Of a stretch of DNA of 49,890 nt, positions 8,350-18,350 are shown in pieces. Each line of letters opens with the position of its first letter. Position 1 is the first letter of the stretch. The stretch is from Streptococcus sp. oral taxon 058 str. F0407 (GTDB taxonomy: Bacteria > Bacillota > Bacilli > Lactobacillales > Streptococcaceae), in assembly GCF_000235485.1 (NCBI RefSeq), contig NZ_JH378887.1, positions 58,348 to 108,237 on the forward strand, read 5' to 3'. A program made the translations under genes and the position numbers. The notes beneath the pieces are model-generated. The model was not told the origin of the DNA. It worked only from the letters and a program-made list of their open reading frames with translations, and did not search any database.

Positions 8350-10317
8350 ATGAGATCGAAAAAGTGGCTCTTAGGAGCAGGTGCTGTTTTGAGTGCGGCC
8401 CTACTGTTAACTGCTTGTGGGCAAAGTGAAAAGAAGGCTGATGCTCCCAAGACATTTTCTTATGTCTATGCAATAGATCCATCATCTTTGGACTACAGCG
8501 TGACGAGCAAGAGCTCAACTTCTGACGTTATAGCCAACGTTGTCGATGGCCTCTTGGAAAACGATAAATACGGGAACTTGATTCCGTCGCTTGCAGAAGA
8601 CTGGTCCGTTTCTAAAGATGGCTTGACCTACACCTACAAACTTCGTAAGGGTGTAAAATGGTATACTTCTGAAGGAGAAGAGTATGCTGAGGTCAAAGCC
8701 CAAGACTTTGTTACTGGTCTGAAACACGCAGCTGATGGTAAATCAGACGGCCTCTCTCTTCTTCAAGATTCTATCAAGGGTTTGGCTGCCTATATCAGTG
8801 GAGAAAGCAATGATTTCTCTACTGTAGGAGTCAAGGCTGTTGACGATTACACGGTTGAATATACGCTCAACAAACCAGAAAGTTTCTGGAACTCTAAAGT
8901 TACAACTGCTACCATGCTTCCAGTTAATGAAGAATTCTTGAATTCTAAAGGGAGCGACTACGGTGCGCCAACCCCATCAAGTATCCTTTATAACGGTCCT
9001 TATTTCTTGAAATCATTGACTTCAAAATCAGTCATTGAATATGAAAAGAATCCAAACTATTGGGACAAGGACAATGTTAAGATTGACAACATCAAACTAA
9101 CCTTCTATGATGGTTCCGACCAAGAGTCCTTGATTCGTAGCTTTACACAAGGTGCCTATACAACAGCTCGTCTCTTCCCAACAAGCTCAAACTTTGAGTC
9201 AACTAAGAAAGAGTACGGAGATAAGATTGTCTACAGTCCACAAGAAGCGACAAGCTACTATCTCACTGTTAACGTAAACCGCCAGTCTTACAATAAAACA
9301 GCTAAAACAGACGAAGCTCAAAAAACATCAACAAAAGAAGCTCTTCTCAACAAGAACTTCCGTCAAGCGCTGAACTTTGCCCTTGACCGTCATTCTTACA
9401 CGGCTCAGTTGAATGGTGAAGAAGGTGCGGATAAAATTATCCGTAATAGTCTAGTACCTCATGACTACGTTCAAGTAGGTGAAAAGACATTTGGAGAGTT
9501 GGCACAAGCAGAGCTGGTTTCTTATGGAGACCAATGGAAAGATGTAGCCCTTACTGATGGTAAGGATACGCTTTACAGTCCTGAAAAAGCCAAGGCAGCC
9601 TTTGCAAAGGCTAAAGCAGAATTGCAGGCTAAGGGTGTGACCTTCCCAATCCGTTTGGATGTTCCAGTTGAACAGACCGATGTCATCGCCGTTCAACAAA
9701 CCAACTCACTCAAGCAGTCTATCGAATCATCACTTGGTACGGAGAATGTCATTGTCGATGTCCTTCAAATGACAGATAATGAGAAAATGAGCATTACGTC
9801 TCAAGCCAAGGTGCCATCTCAAAAAGACTATGACTTGAACGGAACTGGTTGGGGACCTGACTATCAAGACCCAGCTACCTATCTAAACATTCTTGATGCT
9901 AAGAAGGGTTCTGCCCTCAAGCACTTGGGTATCACTCGTGGCAAAGATCCAGAAGTGATGGCTCAAGTTGGTCTAGACGAATACAAGAAACTCTTGGATG
10001 ATGCCGCAGCTGAAACAAGCGACCTCAATAAGCGTTACGAGAAATACGCTAAAGCTCAAGCTTGGGTATCGGATAGTTCGCTCTTGATTCCAGTTGCCTC
10101 TTCAGGTGGTTCTCCAACTGTTAGCCGTACTGTACCATTCTCAAAAGCATACTCTCAAGTCGGAATCAAGGGAGACCCATTTGTCTTCAAAGGTTTGGAG
10201 TTGCAAAATGATGTCGTAACTACAAAAGAATATGAAGAAGCTCTCAAGAAATGGCAGAAAGAAAAGATTGAAACAAATGCCAAATACCAAAAAGAGCTAG
10301 AAAAACACGTTAAATAG
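8350..10317 (+). CDS. AliB-like oligopeptide-binding lipoprotein (AliC/AliD type)
   Basis: A 655-residue solute-binding protein (SBP family 5) that would capture oligopeptides outside the membrane and hand them to the Ami ABC importer. The signal peptide starts MRSKKWLL and ends in lipobox LLTACGQ, with the cysteine lipid-modified. The body carries family patterns such as NVVDGLLENDKYGNLIPSLA and a lysine-rich tail. The ATG at 8350 follows AAGGAG by 7 bases; upstream in-frame starts lie in the promoter. No transporter genes are attached, as is usual for Ali proteins. Two paralogues lie in this window (13320-15272 and 33199-35181). AliB-like genes next to dexB are known mainly from non-encapsulated pneumococci (aliC, aliD). 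Which of these it matches needs an alignment. Confidence 0.92.
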   Translation: MRSKKWLLGAGAVLSAALLLTACGQSEKKADAPKTFSYVYAIDPSSLDYSVTSKSSTSDVIANVVDGLLENDKYGNLIPSLAEDWSVSKDGLTYTYKLRKGVKWYTSEGEEYAEVKAQDFVTGLKHAADGKSDGLSLLQDSIKGLAAYISGESNDFSTVGVKAVDDYTVEYTLNKPESFWNSKVTTATMLPVNEEFLNSKGSDYGAPTPSSILYNGPYFLKSLTSKSVIEYEKNPNYWDKDNVKIDNIKLTFYDGSDQESLIRSFTQGAYTTARLFPTSSNFESTKKEYGDKIVYSPQEATSYYLTVNVNRQSYNKTAKTDEAQKTSTKEALLNKNFRQALNFALDRHSYTAQLNGEEGADKIIRNSLVPHDYVQVGEKTFGELAQAELVSYGDQWKDVALTDGKDTLYSPEKAKAAFAKAKAELQAKGVTFPIRLDVPVEQTDVIAVQQTNSLKQSIESSLGTENVIVDVLQMTDNEKMSITSQAKVPSQKDYDLNGTGWGPDYQDPATYLNILDAKKGSALKHLGITRGKDPEVMAQVGLDEYKKLLDDAAAETSDLNKRYEKYAKAQAWVSDSSLLIPVASSGGSPTVSRTVPFSKAYSQVGIKGDPFVFKGLELQNDVVTTKEYEEALKKWQKEKIETNAKYQKELEKHVK

Positions 10318-10330
10318 TCTATAAAAAGAA

Positions 10331-10370
10331 AAGGAAGTTGCAGAAAATCTGTACTTCCTTTTTTGTTTTT
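10331..10370 (+). terminator. Terminator after the first AliB-like gene
   Basis: The arms AAGGAAGT (10331-10338) and ACTTCCTT (10353-10360) extend inward with one bulge and are followed by a T-rich tail. It lies 13 bases after the stop. Confidence 0.85.
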
Positions 10371-10941
10371 GAGACAGCAGTAGTCGTAAAACCAGAAACT
10401 TTAATTGTATTTCTGATGAGCTAAGAATTCCTCAGTTTTAAAAGTGAAAAGCAAGAATCGCCAGATAGTGTGTGTTGTTTTAAGTTTTTTGATTATCTCC
10501 ATGGCTCAGAACATGATTTCAGAAAGATGGAGAGAGCCAAATTCAAAATGAAAGTCATTGAGTTTTTGAATGACAATTGAAGTTGAAATGAAAAACTGAT
10601 AAGCAGGTCACGGCTATAAAAGTTTTTTAATTGGCTTTTGAACGGTTATAACACTTAAACTGATGCTCTTTGAAAATAATTATAGTTGTTCCTGTCATCT
10701 ATAGATTATTCTATCTCTCCATTTGAGTTTCACAAGCAGGGCAAGTAGAAACCTCAAAAAACGAACTTTAATATTTATACAACAAATTAATTTAAGTATA
10801 TTTATACAATACAGATGAATTTGAAATAATTTTTAAGTGAGCATCTAGTATTTTATAGTTTTAAACCTAAAACTATAAAATGCTTATTTTAACAAGTAAA
10901 ACTACTGTTTTTTAAAAATAATAGTAACTATGTTATTTTTT
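10371..10941. other. AT-rich gene-free stretch
   Basis: About 570 bp separate the terminator of the AliB-like gene from the promoter of the secreted protein. I see no credible ORF with a ribosome binding site and no tRNA-like or IS-like structure. It is strongly AT-rich towards the right. The only clear structure is the hairpin at 10850-10881. Confidence 0.6.
10850..10881. repeat. Perfect 14-bp inverted repeat
   Basis: ATTTTATAGTTTTA (10850-10863) and its exact complement (10868-10881) are separated by AACC. The stem is entirely A/T apart from one G-C pair and is followed by GCTTATTTT. It could be a weak terminator or an operator 60-90 bp upstream of the next promoter. No gene reads into it in this window. 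Confidence 0.6.
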
Positions 10942-10970
10942 TTGATTTTAAATTATGAAAGTGCTATAAT
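10942..10970 (+). promoter_or_regulatory. Strong promoter of the secreted-protein gene
   Basis: TTGATT (10942-10947), a 17-bp spacer and the extended -10 TGCTATAAT (TATAAT at 10965-10970) form a near-consensus promoter. Transcription would start about 10977, giving an unusually long leader of about 150 nt before the ATG at 11126. Confidence 0.75.
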
Positions 10971-11082
10971 TGTTATTGAACGCAATAAATATAAAAAAAG
11001 TGTTCAATAAATCCAATTTATATTTTATAAAATATATTCCTTGTTTATAGTCCGAAAAACGAATAGTGCACAAAAGTTTTCC

Positions 11083-11109
11083 GAACGTTATGACCAACGG
11101 TTCTTTTTT
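11083..11109 (+). promoter_or_regulatory. Terminator-like hairpin in the leader
   Basis: GAACGTT (11083-11089) can pair with AACGGTTC (11096-11103) with one bulged base, and six T follow directly at 11104-11109. The element ends at the Shine-Dalgarno GGAGG (11110-11114). It therefore looks like an attenuator or a switch that could hide the ribosome binding site. Further upstream, short repeats (TCCGAA at 11051-11056 and again near 11080) could form an alternative fold. This is a structural reading only. Confidence 0.35.
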
Positions 11110-11125
11110 GGAGGTTTAATTTAAA

Positions 11126-12832
11126 ATGAATAGAAAATATGGTCTTTTGGCGGGAGCGGCTCTGGCGACAGCAGTTGCAGTTTCAGCTTCTGTAACACCA
11201 ACGGTTCATGCGGATAATCGTTGGGATTCCCGTCATAGTTGGGACTATGATTTTGATGATTGGGATTATAGTTATAATTATTGGAATCGAAACAACTACC
11301 GACAGCCAGATAGCGGTCGCTATTTCTACTGGAATGGTAGCTACTACTACCGTATGAGTGATGGTAGTTACTATATTTACCGTGATGGTGAGTGGAAACC
11401 ACTGACAAACAATCGTGACAACAATTCTTCAACTAACAACTTAGTAAATGATAGCCACTATCGTTACGAGAATGGCTACCATTACTATGTATTAGAAAAT
11501 GGGGATTATTACTACTACCAAAATGGTCGTTGGGTGTTTGTCAAGAAATCTGCGGATAATAACAAAGAGTTGGAGTTAGAAAATCCAGGTACGGTGGAGC
11601 TTCCAGAGAATCCACCATTCAATGGAGCTGATGAGGAATTTAAACCTTTTGATTCAGGCACTATTGAATTTCCAGAGACTCCGTCTTACGGAGGTGCGGA
11701 TGGCGAATATGCTCCTTTTGACTTGGGGACAATCGAACTTCCAGAAAATCCACCATTCAATGGAGCAGATGGTGAGTTGGATCCTTTTACACCAAAACCA
11801 GATAATTCAACCAATCCCTCTGGTCCAGAGACCCCAGGTTTGACAACAACAGATGAGCCGAGTGAAAATCAGATTCCTCCGTATGTTGAAAAACCAGCAC
11901 CAGGTTTAGAGCACTTACTATGGGCTCCAAATGGAAGTAAACCCAAATTAGTCATTCCGCCAGGAAAACCAGGTGATAAGATCCTGGAGGATGATCCAAA
12001 GTATGCATTTTATGGTACTGATCATTATTACTATGTTGAATCAAACGCCGAAGTTACAGGTTACACAGCTTATTGGAAGTGGATGGGGGATGCGTGGAAG
12101 TTGCATGGAATGACAGACCCAACAGATCCGGCATTGGATCCGAATTTACACTCAAATCCCGTAGATGATGAGTATAGCTATAGCGATCAAAACTCTAGCG
12201 TGAAACTGTATTCGACTAATCTGGTCGAAACTGCCAAAGCAGGACAAGCACTTCCTTTCAAAAATGTCGAGGAATTCAAAAACTATGTGATCGAAAAATT
12301 AAATCCTAGGTTTCTAGATAACGCGGGTTGGGATGCGAAGGTCACTTGGGAAATTGAAGACGAGGAAATCTTTGAGAAAACCAAAAATGATCCTTGGGCT
12401 AGAGATTATGTTTTAGTCGCCAACCTTAAGAGTGGAGTGGATGAAGAAAAATACCGCGATGTAGAGTTTGGTTATGTAAAATTTGTCTTCCGCGTCGCTG
12501 CGACGGATGATACGAATTATTACTATATGGAAAAGGCCAAAGAAGCATTCGCTGCGATCAATGAAATTCGTAAAGAACAGGGTTTGAAAGAGTTGACTTG
12601 GTCAGATGAGATTTATCAAAATCAAGCTCTACCAAAAGCAAACCAGATTTCTCGCCAATACGACAGCTCAGGTTTTGTTGGTCGTCGCGATCAAGATGCA
12701 GCTGCTGTTGTCAAGAAATGGGCAAATGGCGGTTTGAGAGAATTGCTTTTGGATCCAAATGCGACAGAAGGAGCTGTAGCAGCAGTAGTTAGTGGAAACG
12801 GGGACTATTACTGGGCTTATAATTACAAATAA
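11126..12832 (+). CDS. Secreted tyrosine-rich repeat protein with CAP-like C-terminus, function unknown
   Basis: I do not recognise this 568-residue protein. A signal peptide (MNRKYGLL... ending VTPTVHA, about residue 29) is followed by an extremely tyrosine/tryptophan-rich region (about 30-140). This contains paired units like YFYWNGSYYYRMSDGSYY and YYVLENGDYYYYQNGRW; a similar unit returns near 290-330. Three 23-residue acidic/proline repeats (GT.E.PE.P..GGAD type) cover about 155-223, then a proline-rich linker. The last 100 residues (AINEIRKEQGLKELTWSDEI...) resemble a CAP/SCP domain start, but the usual histidine after the central alanine-rich helix is not evident. There is no LPXTG motif, lipobox or choline-binding repeat. 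It is monocistronic between terminators. A cell-surface or wall-associated role is inference. Confidence 0.75.
   Translation: MNRKYGLLAGAALATAVAVSASVTPTVHADNRWDSRHSWDYDFDDWDYSYNYWNRNNYRQPDSGRYFYWNGSYYYRMSDGSYYIYRDGEWKPLTNNRDNNSSTNNLVNDSHYRYENGYHYYVLENGDYYYYQNGRWVFVKKSADNNKELELENPGTVELPENPPFNGADEEFKPFDSGTIEFPETPSYGGADGEYAPFDLGTIELPENPPFNGADGELDPFTPKPDNSTNPSGPETPGLTTTDEPSENQIPPYVEKPAPGLEHLLWAPNGSKPKLVIPPGKPGDKILEDDPKYAFYGTDHYYYVESNAEVTGYTAYWKWMGDAWKLHGMTDPTDPALDPNLHSNPVDDEYSYSDQNSSVKLYSTNLVETAKAGQALPFKNVEEFKNYVIEKLNPRFLDNAGWDAKVTWEIEDEEIFEKTKNDPWARDYVLVANLKSGVDEEKYRDVEFGYVKFVFRVAATDDTNYYYMEKAKEAFAAINEIRKEQGLKELTWSDEIYQNQALPKANQISRQYDSSGFVGRRDQDAAAVVKKWANGGLRELLLDPNATEGAVAAVVSGNGDYYWAYNYK
11588..11794 (+). 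repeat. Three 69-bp in-frame repeats
   Basis: Units start at 11588, 11657 and 11726. Each encodes 23 residues beginning GT[VI]E[LF]PE and ending in DPF or a close variant. The first and third units are closer to each other than to the middle one. They are likely prone to copy-number change between strains. Confidence 0.8.
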
Positions 12833-12895
12833 AATGAATTTCTAACTTCATCAAGCTCTGTGTTAATTGTAGCGGATTGATGTTAGCTAAGATTT

Positions 12896-12927
12896 GGAGA
12901 GGACAATCACTATCCTCTCCATTTTTA
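12896..12927 (+). terminator. Terminator after the secreted-protein gene
   Basis: A perfect 8-bp stem (GGAGAGGA at 12896-12903, TCCTCTCC at 12913-12920) is followed by ATTTTTATT. It lies about 64 bases beyond the stop codon. Confidence 0.85.
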
Positions 12928-13246
12928 TTCAGAGAGATAAAGATTTGTTTCTTAGAATTATGAAAGCCACGGAAATCAAAGGAATTGCGTTTGCTGGCTT
13001 TTATAAGGCTGTTAGTAGTTTCCGGTTTTACTTTAGAATTAGGCGATCGAAGACGTTGCTAATCTTATTTTTATCTTATAGGAAGGTTTGAAAAGGGGGA
13101 TGTCTTGGATTTTATTTTCCATCAGTCCAAATAGATTCTTGAGAACCAAACTGATTGCCTATTTATTCTCGTACACCCGGTGGCTAATTTTATTCTAGAG
13201 CTGTCAATGCTAGTGTAGGTTAATCATTTGCTGGAAAACCATAAAC
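12928..13246. other. Gene-free stretch before the second AliB-like gene
   Basis: About 320 bp contain no ORF with a convincing start. An open reading frame of 65 codons covers 12894-13091, but it begins inside the terminator stem and its product is of ordinary random composition. I see no terminal inverted repeats or transposase pieces. Confidence 0.55.
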
Positions 13247-13275
13247 TTTACAATTCAGGATAAATTTGATAAAAT
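13247..13275 (+). promoter_or_regulatory. Promoter of the second AliB-like gene
   Basis: TTTACA (13247-13252), a 17-bp spacer and TAAAAT (13270-13275) lie about 45 bases before the start codon. AAAGGAG follows at 13301-13307. Confidence 0.6.
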
Positions 13276-13319
13276 ATGCCTATGTTATAAAAAGTGACAT
13301 AAAGGAGTGGATGACGAAC

Positions 13320-15272
13320 ATGAAAAAAAGACTCATCGGAACTGGTCTTGTCCTAGCTACAGGGATTTTACTGACAGCTTGTGGGCAGTCCAATACAGAT
13401 ACAAGCACCTTCTCATCAACATTTGGTGCAAATCCGACGACATTTAACTATTTTTTAGACTATTATGCAGATAACACTGCGGTGATCACCAATCTTGTGG
13501 ATGGTTTGCTAGAAAATGATAGCTATGGAAATCTAACGCCAGCTCTAGCTGAGAATTGGTCTGTCTCAGCAGATGGTTTGACCTATACCTACAAACTCAG
13601 AAAAGATGCCAAGTGGTACACTGCTGATGGAGAAGAGTACGCTCCAGTCAAAGCCCAAGACTTTGTCACCGGGATTAAGTATGCTGCGGACAACAAGGGT
13701 CAAGCCATGGATCTCATCCAAAACTCTATCAAGGGATTGAATGACTATGTGACAGGTGCGACCAATGACTTCACAGCAGTTGGTGTAAAAGCCTTGGATG
13801 ACTATACGGTTGAGTATACTTTGACTCGACCAGAGCCATACTGGAACTCAAAGACAACCAACAGTATCCTTTTCCCAGTTAACGAAGAGTTTTTAAAATC
13901 CAAGGATAAAGAATTTGGAACCTTGACGCCAAACAGCATCCTTTACAATGGCCCTTACTTGTTAAAAGATTTCACATCAAAATCTTCAATCGAGTATGTG
14001 AAGAACCCACACTACTATGATCATGATAAAGTGACCATTGAGAAAGTTAAACTGGCCTACTTTGATGGGGCAGATCAGGAGATGACCATTCGAAACTTTG
14101 AAAGTGGTGCCTATACGCTTGCGGGAGTCTATCCAAATAGCTCTAGCTATGCCAAGACAAAAGAAAAATACCAAGACAATATCGTTTATAGCTTACAAGA
14201 CAAGACTTCTTGGTACTTCAATTTTAACGTTAACCGTAAAGCCTATAACCATACTGCAAAAAACTCAGACCAGCAAAAGAAATCAACGCAAACAGCGATT
14301 TTAAATAAAAATTTCCGTCAGGCGTTGAACTTTGCCATCGATCGTACAGCCTACTCTGCTCAATCTAACGGACAAGAAGCAGCAAGTAAGACCCTTCGTA
14401 ATACCCTTGTCCCCCCTACATTTGTCCAGGTTGGAGATAAAACCTTTGGAGAAGTGACAGCATCTAAACTTGTTCAGTATGGAACAGAATGGTCAGGAAT
14501 TAACTTGGCGGATGCCCAAGATGGATACTTTAACAAGGAAAAGGCCCAAGCAAAATTTGCAGAAGCTAAAAAGGAATTGGAAGCCCAAGGCGTGACTTTC
14601 CCAATCCATTTGGATGTTCCTGTTGATCAGACGAATAAAAATGCGGTGTCTGGTATGAACTCGGTTAAACAAACCCTTGAAACAGTACTAGGTTCTGACA
14701 ATATCATCATTGATGTTCAACAGCTTTCTACGGATGACTTTGGAAATGTTGCCTTCCTAGCGCCAAATCCAGCAGCTCGTGACTACGACCTAAACTTTGA
14801 TGGTTGGGTTGGTGATTACCAGGATCCATCCACTTATCTAGATCCCTTCAATGCTGAAACAGGCTTTTATCTCAAGATTTTTGGTCTTGATGCCAAGGAA
14901 GACCAAGAACTCATCAAGAGTCTAGGGCTAGATACCTATACAAAACTTCTAAAAGAAGCGGATGCTGAGAATAAAGATATCGCTAAGCGTTATGAAAAAT
15001 ACGCTGAAGCTCAAGCTTGGATGATTGACAATTCTCTGGTCATGTCAGCTATGTCAAATGGTGGAACAGCCTCTGTAACTAAAGTAACTCCGTTTACACG
15101 TGCCTACTCTCTAGTGGGAATTAAGGGCGACGGGAATAATTATAAGTACATGAGACTCCAAAAAGATCCTGTTACCAAGAAACAATTTGATGAAGCCAAG
15201 GCTAAGTGGGAAGAAGAAAGTAAAAAGGCTATTGAAAAGAGTCAAAAAGAATTTGAAAATCATATTAAATAA
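13320..15272 (+). CDS. AliB-like oligopeptide-binding lipoprotein (second)
   Basis: A 650-residue SBP family 5 lipoprotein, paralogous to the products of 8350-10317 and 33199-35181. The signal peptide MKKRLIGTGLVLATG runs to lipobox LLTACGQ. Downstream blocks such as NLVDGLLENDSYGNLTPALA and ILYNGPYLLKDF match the paralogues. The start at 13320 gives the normal lipoprotein N-terminus and is 12 bases after AAAGGAG. An ATG at 13311 would add three residues but leaves only 3 bases of spacing. The peptide-binding interior differs from the other two copies, so ligand range probably differs. It lies directly upstream of the capsule operon, from which a terminator separates it. The name aliD or aliB would need an alignment. 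Confidence 0.92.
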   Translation: MKKRLIGTGLVLATGILLTACGQSNTDTSTFSSTFGANPTTFNYFLDYYADNTAVITNLVDGLLENDSYGNLTPALAENWSVSADGLTYTYKLRKDAKWYTADGEEYAPVKAQDFVTGIKYAADNKGQAMDLIQNSIKGLNDYVTGATNDFTAVGVKALDDYTVEYTLTRPEPYWNSKTTNSILFPVNEEFLKSKDKEFGTLTPNSILYNGPYLLKDFTSKSSIEYVKNPHYYDHDKVTIEKVKLAYFDGADQEMTIRNFESGAYTLAGVYPNSSSYAKTKEKYQDNIVYSLQDKTSWYFNFNVNRKAYNHTAKNSDQQKKSTQTAILNKNFRQALNFAIDRTAYSAQSNGQEAASKTLRNTLVPPTFVQVGDKTFGEVTASKLVQYGTEWSGINLADAQDGYFNKEKAQAKFAEAKKELEAQGVTFPIHLDVPVDQTNKNAVSGMNSVKQTLETVLGSDNIIIDVQQLSTDDFGNVAFLAPNPAARDYDLNFDGWVGDYQDPSTYLDPFNAETGFYLKIFGLDAKEDQELIKSLGLDTYTKLLKEADAENKDIAKRYEKYAEAQAWMIDNSLVMSAMSNGGTASVTKVTPFTRAYSLVGIKGDGNNYKYMRLQKDPVTKKQFDEAKAKWEEESKKAIEKSQKEFENHIK

Positions 15273-15280
15273 AAAGTTGA

Positions 15281-15312
15281 AATAAGATCTCTTGCAAGGG
15301 ATCTTATTTTTG
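15281..15312 (+). terminator. Terminator between the second AliB-like gene and the cps operon
   Basis: AATAAGATC (15281-15289) pairs with GATCTTATT (15300-15308), followed by TTTG. It lies 8 bases after the stop codon and should insulate the capsule promoter. Confidence 0.8.
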
Positions 15313-15362
15313 TTTGCTCAAGCTCCTAAATAATGAAAGCGGTCACTTCGAGATATAGCTAA

Positions 15363-16907
<1,545 letters not shown>

Positions 16908-16908
16908 A

Positions 16909-17640
16909 ATGATTGATATTCATTCGCACATTGTCTTTGATGTAGATGATGGCCCCAAGTCAAGAGAGGAAAGCAAGGCTCTCTTGACAGAAGCCTACAG
17001 GCAGGGGGTGCGAACCATTGTCTCTACCTCTCATCGTCGCAAGGGCATGTTTGAAACTCCAGAAGAGAAGATAGCAGAAAACTTTCTTCAGGTTCGGGAA
17101 ATAGCTAAGGAAGTGGCGAGTGACTTGGTCATTGCTTATGGGGCTGAAATTTACTACACACCAGATGTTCTGGATAAGCTGGAAAAAAAGCGAGTTCCAA
17201 CTCTTAATGATAGTCGTTATGCCTTGATAGAGTTTAGTATGAACACCCCTTATCGCGATATTCATAGCGCCTTGAGTAAAATCTTGATGTTGGGAATTAC
17301 TCCAGTCATTGCCCACATCGAGCGCTATGATGCTCTTGAAAATAATGAAAAACGCGTTCGAGAGCTGATCGATATGGGCTGTTACACGCAAGTAAATAGT
17401 TCACACATCCTCAAACCCAAACTTTTTGGAGAACGTTATAAATTCATGAAAAAAAGAGCTCAGTATTTTTTAGAGCAGGATTTGGTTCATGTGATTGCAA
17501 GTGATATGCACAATCTAGACGGTAGACCTCCTCATATGGCAGAAGCATATGGCCTTATTGCCCAAAAATACGGAGAAGCGAAGGCTCGGGAACTTTTTAT
17601 AGATAATCCTCGAAAAATTGTAATGGATCAACTAATTTAG
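16909..17640 (+). CDS. wzh: Wzh (CpsB), PHP-type protein tyrosine phosphatase
   Basis: A 243-residue manganese-dependent phosphotyrosine-protein phosphatase of the PHP superfamily, the usual CpsB length. It dephosphorylates the tyrosine kinase Wze/CpsD. Metal-binding HSH (H5-H7) and VDDGP lie at the N-terminus, with further ligands at TSHRR, AEIYY, HIERY and ASDMHN. The ATG at 16909 overlaps the end of wzg (ATGAAATG) and has GGAGGG upstream. A longer frame back to 16846 lies within wzg. With wzd and wze it forms the phosphorelay that tunes capsule polymerisation. Confidence 0.96.
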   Translation: MIDIHSHIVFDVDDGPKSREESKALLTEAYRQGVRTIVSTSHRRKGMFETPEEKIAENFLQVREIAKEVASDLVIAYGAEIYYTPDVLDKLEKKRVPTLNDSRYALIEFSMNTPYRDIHSALSKILMLGITPVIAHIERYDALENNEKRVRELIDMGCYTQVNSSHILKPKLFGERYKFMKKRAQYFLEQDLVHVIASDMHNLDGRPPHMAEAYGLIAQKYGEAKARELFIDNPRKIVMDQLI

Positions 17641-17648
17641 GAGAAATG

Positions 17649-18341
17649 ATGAAAGAACAAAATACGATAGAAATCGATGTATTTCAATTACTTAAAACCT
17701 TGTGGAAACGCAAGCTAATAATTTTATTAGTGGCACTTGTGACAGGTGCGGGGGCTTTTGCATATAGCACTTTTATTGTTAACCCAGAATATACGAGTAC
17801 CACGCGAATTTACGTGGTCAACCGTAATCAAGGAGATAAGCCGGGGCTGACAAATCAGGATTTGCAGGCAGGATCTTATCTGGTAAAAGACTACCGCGAG
17901 ATTATCCTTTCGCAGGATGTATTGGAAAAGGTAGCGACAAATTTGAAATTGGATATGCCAGTAAAAACGTTAGCTAGCAAAGTTCAAGTGACTGTACCAG
18001 CTGACACTCGTATCGTCTCAATCTCTGTCAAGGATAAACAGCCAGAGGAAGCCAGTCGCATCGCTAATTCTCTACGAGAAGTTGCTGCAGAAAAGATCAT
18101 CGCTGTAACGCGAGTATCTGATGTAACGACGCTTGAAGAAGCGCGACCAGCTACGACTCCCTCTTCTCCAAATGTTCAACGCAACACCTTGTTTGGTTTT
18201 CTTGGAGGAGTCGTCGTAACAGTAATTACCGTTCTTTTGATTGAGTTACTCGATACCCGTGTGAAACGTCCTGAAGATGTCGAAGATGTACTGCAAATTC
18301 CACTTCTAGGGGTCGTTCCAGATTTGGACAAAATGAAATAG
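17649..18341 (+). CDS. wzd: Wzd (CpsC), polysaccharide co-polymerase and kinase adaptor
   Basis: A 230-residue membrane protein of the Wzz/PCP-2b type. It controls chain length and is needed for Wze/CpsD autophosphorylation. One membrane helix near each end (about 24-44 and 176-198) encloses an extracellular domain, and [13 protein letters not shown] follows at the cytoplasmic C-terminus. Two ATGs are adjacent (17646 and 17649). The second is preferred because AGGAG (17639-17643) then has a 5-base spacer, and the resulting start [14 protein letters not shown] is the usual CpsC beginning. Confidence 0.95.
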   Translation: MKEQNTIEIDVFQLLKTLWKRKLIILLVALVTGAGAFAYSTFIVNPEYTSTTRIYVVNRNQGDKPGLTNQDLQAGSYLVKDYREIILSQDVLEKVATNLKLDMPVKTLASKVQVTVPADTRIVSISVKDKQPEEASRIANSLREVAAEKIIAVTRVSDVTTLEEARPATTPSSPNVQRNTLFGFLGGVVVTVITVLLIELLDTRVKRPEDVEDVLQIPLLGVVPDLDKMK

Positions 18342-18350
18342 GAGGAAGTT

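Noticed and set aside
10371..10941. Possible small RNA or degenerate mobile element in the long intergenic region
   Set aside because: No promoter-terminator pair enclosing a structured RNA and no recognisable element ends were found. Only one AT palindrome stands out.
11588..11794. Three 69-bp repeats as a possible regulatory array
   Set aside because: They keep one reading frame and conserve residues rather than bases, so they are protein repeats.
12894..13091. 65-codon plus-strand reading frame after the secreted-protein gene
   Set aside because: It starts inside the terminator stem, has no ribosome binding site and encodes nothing family-like.
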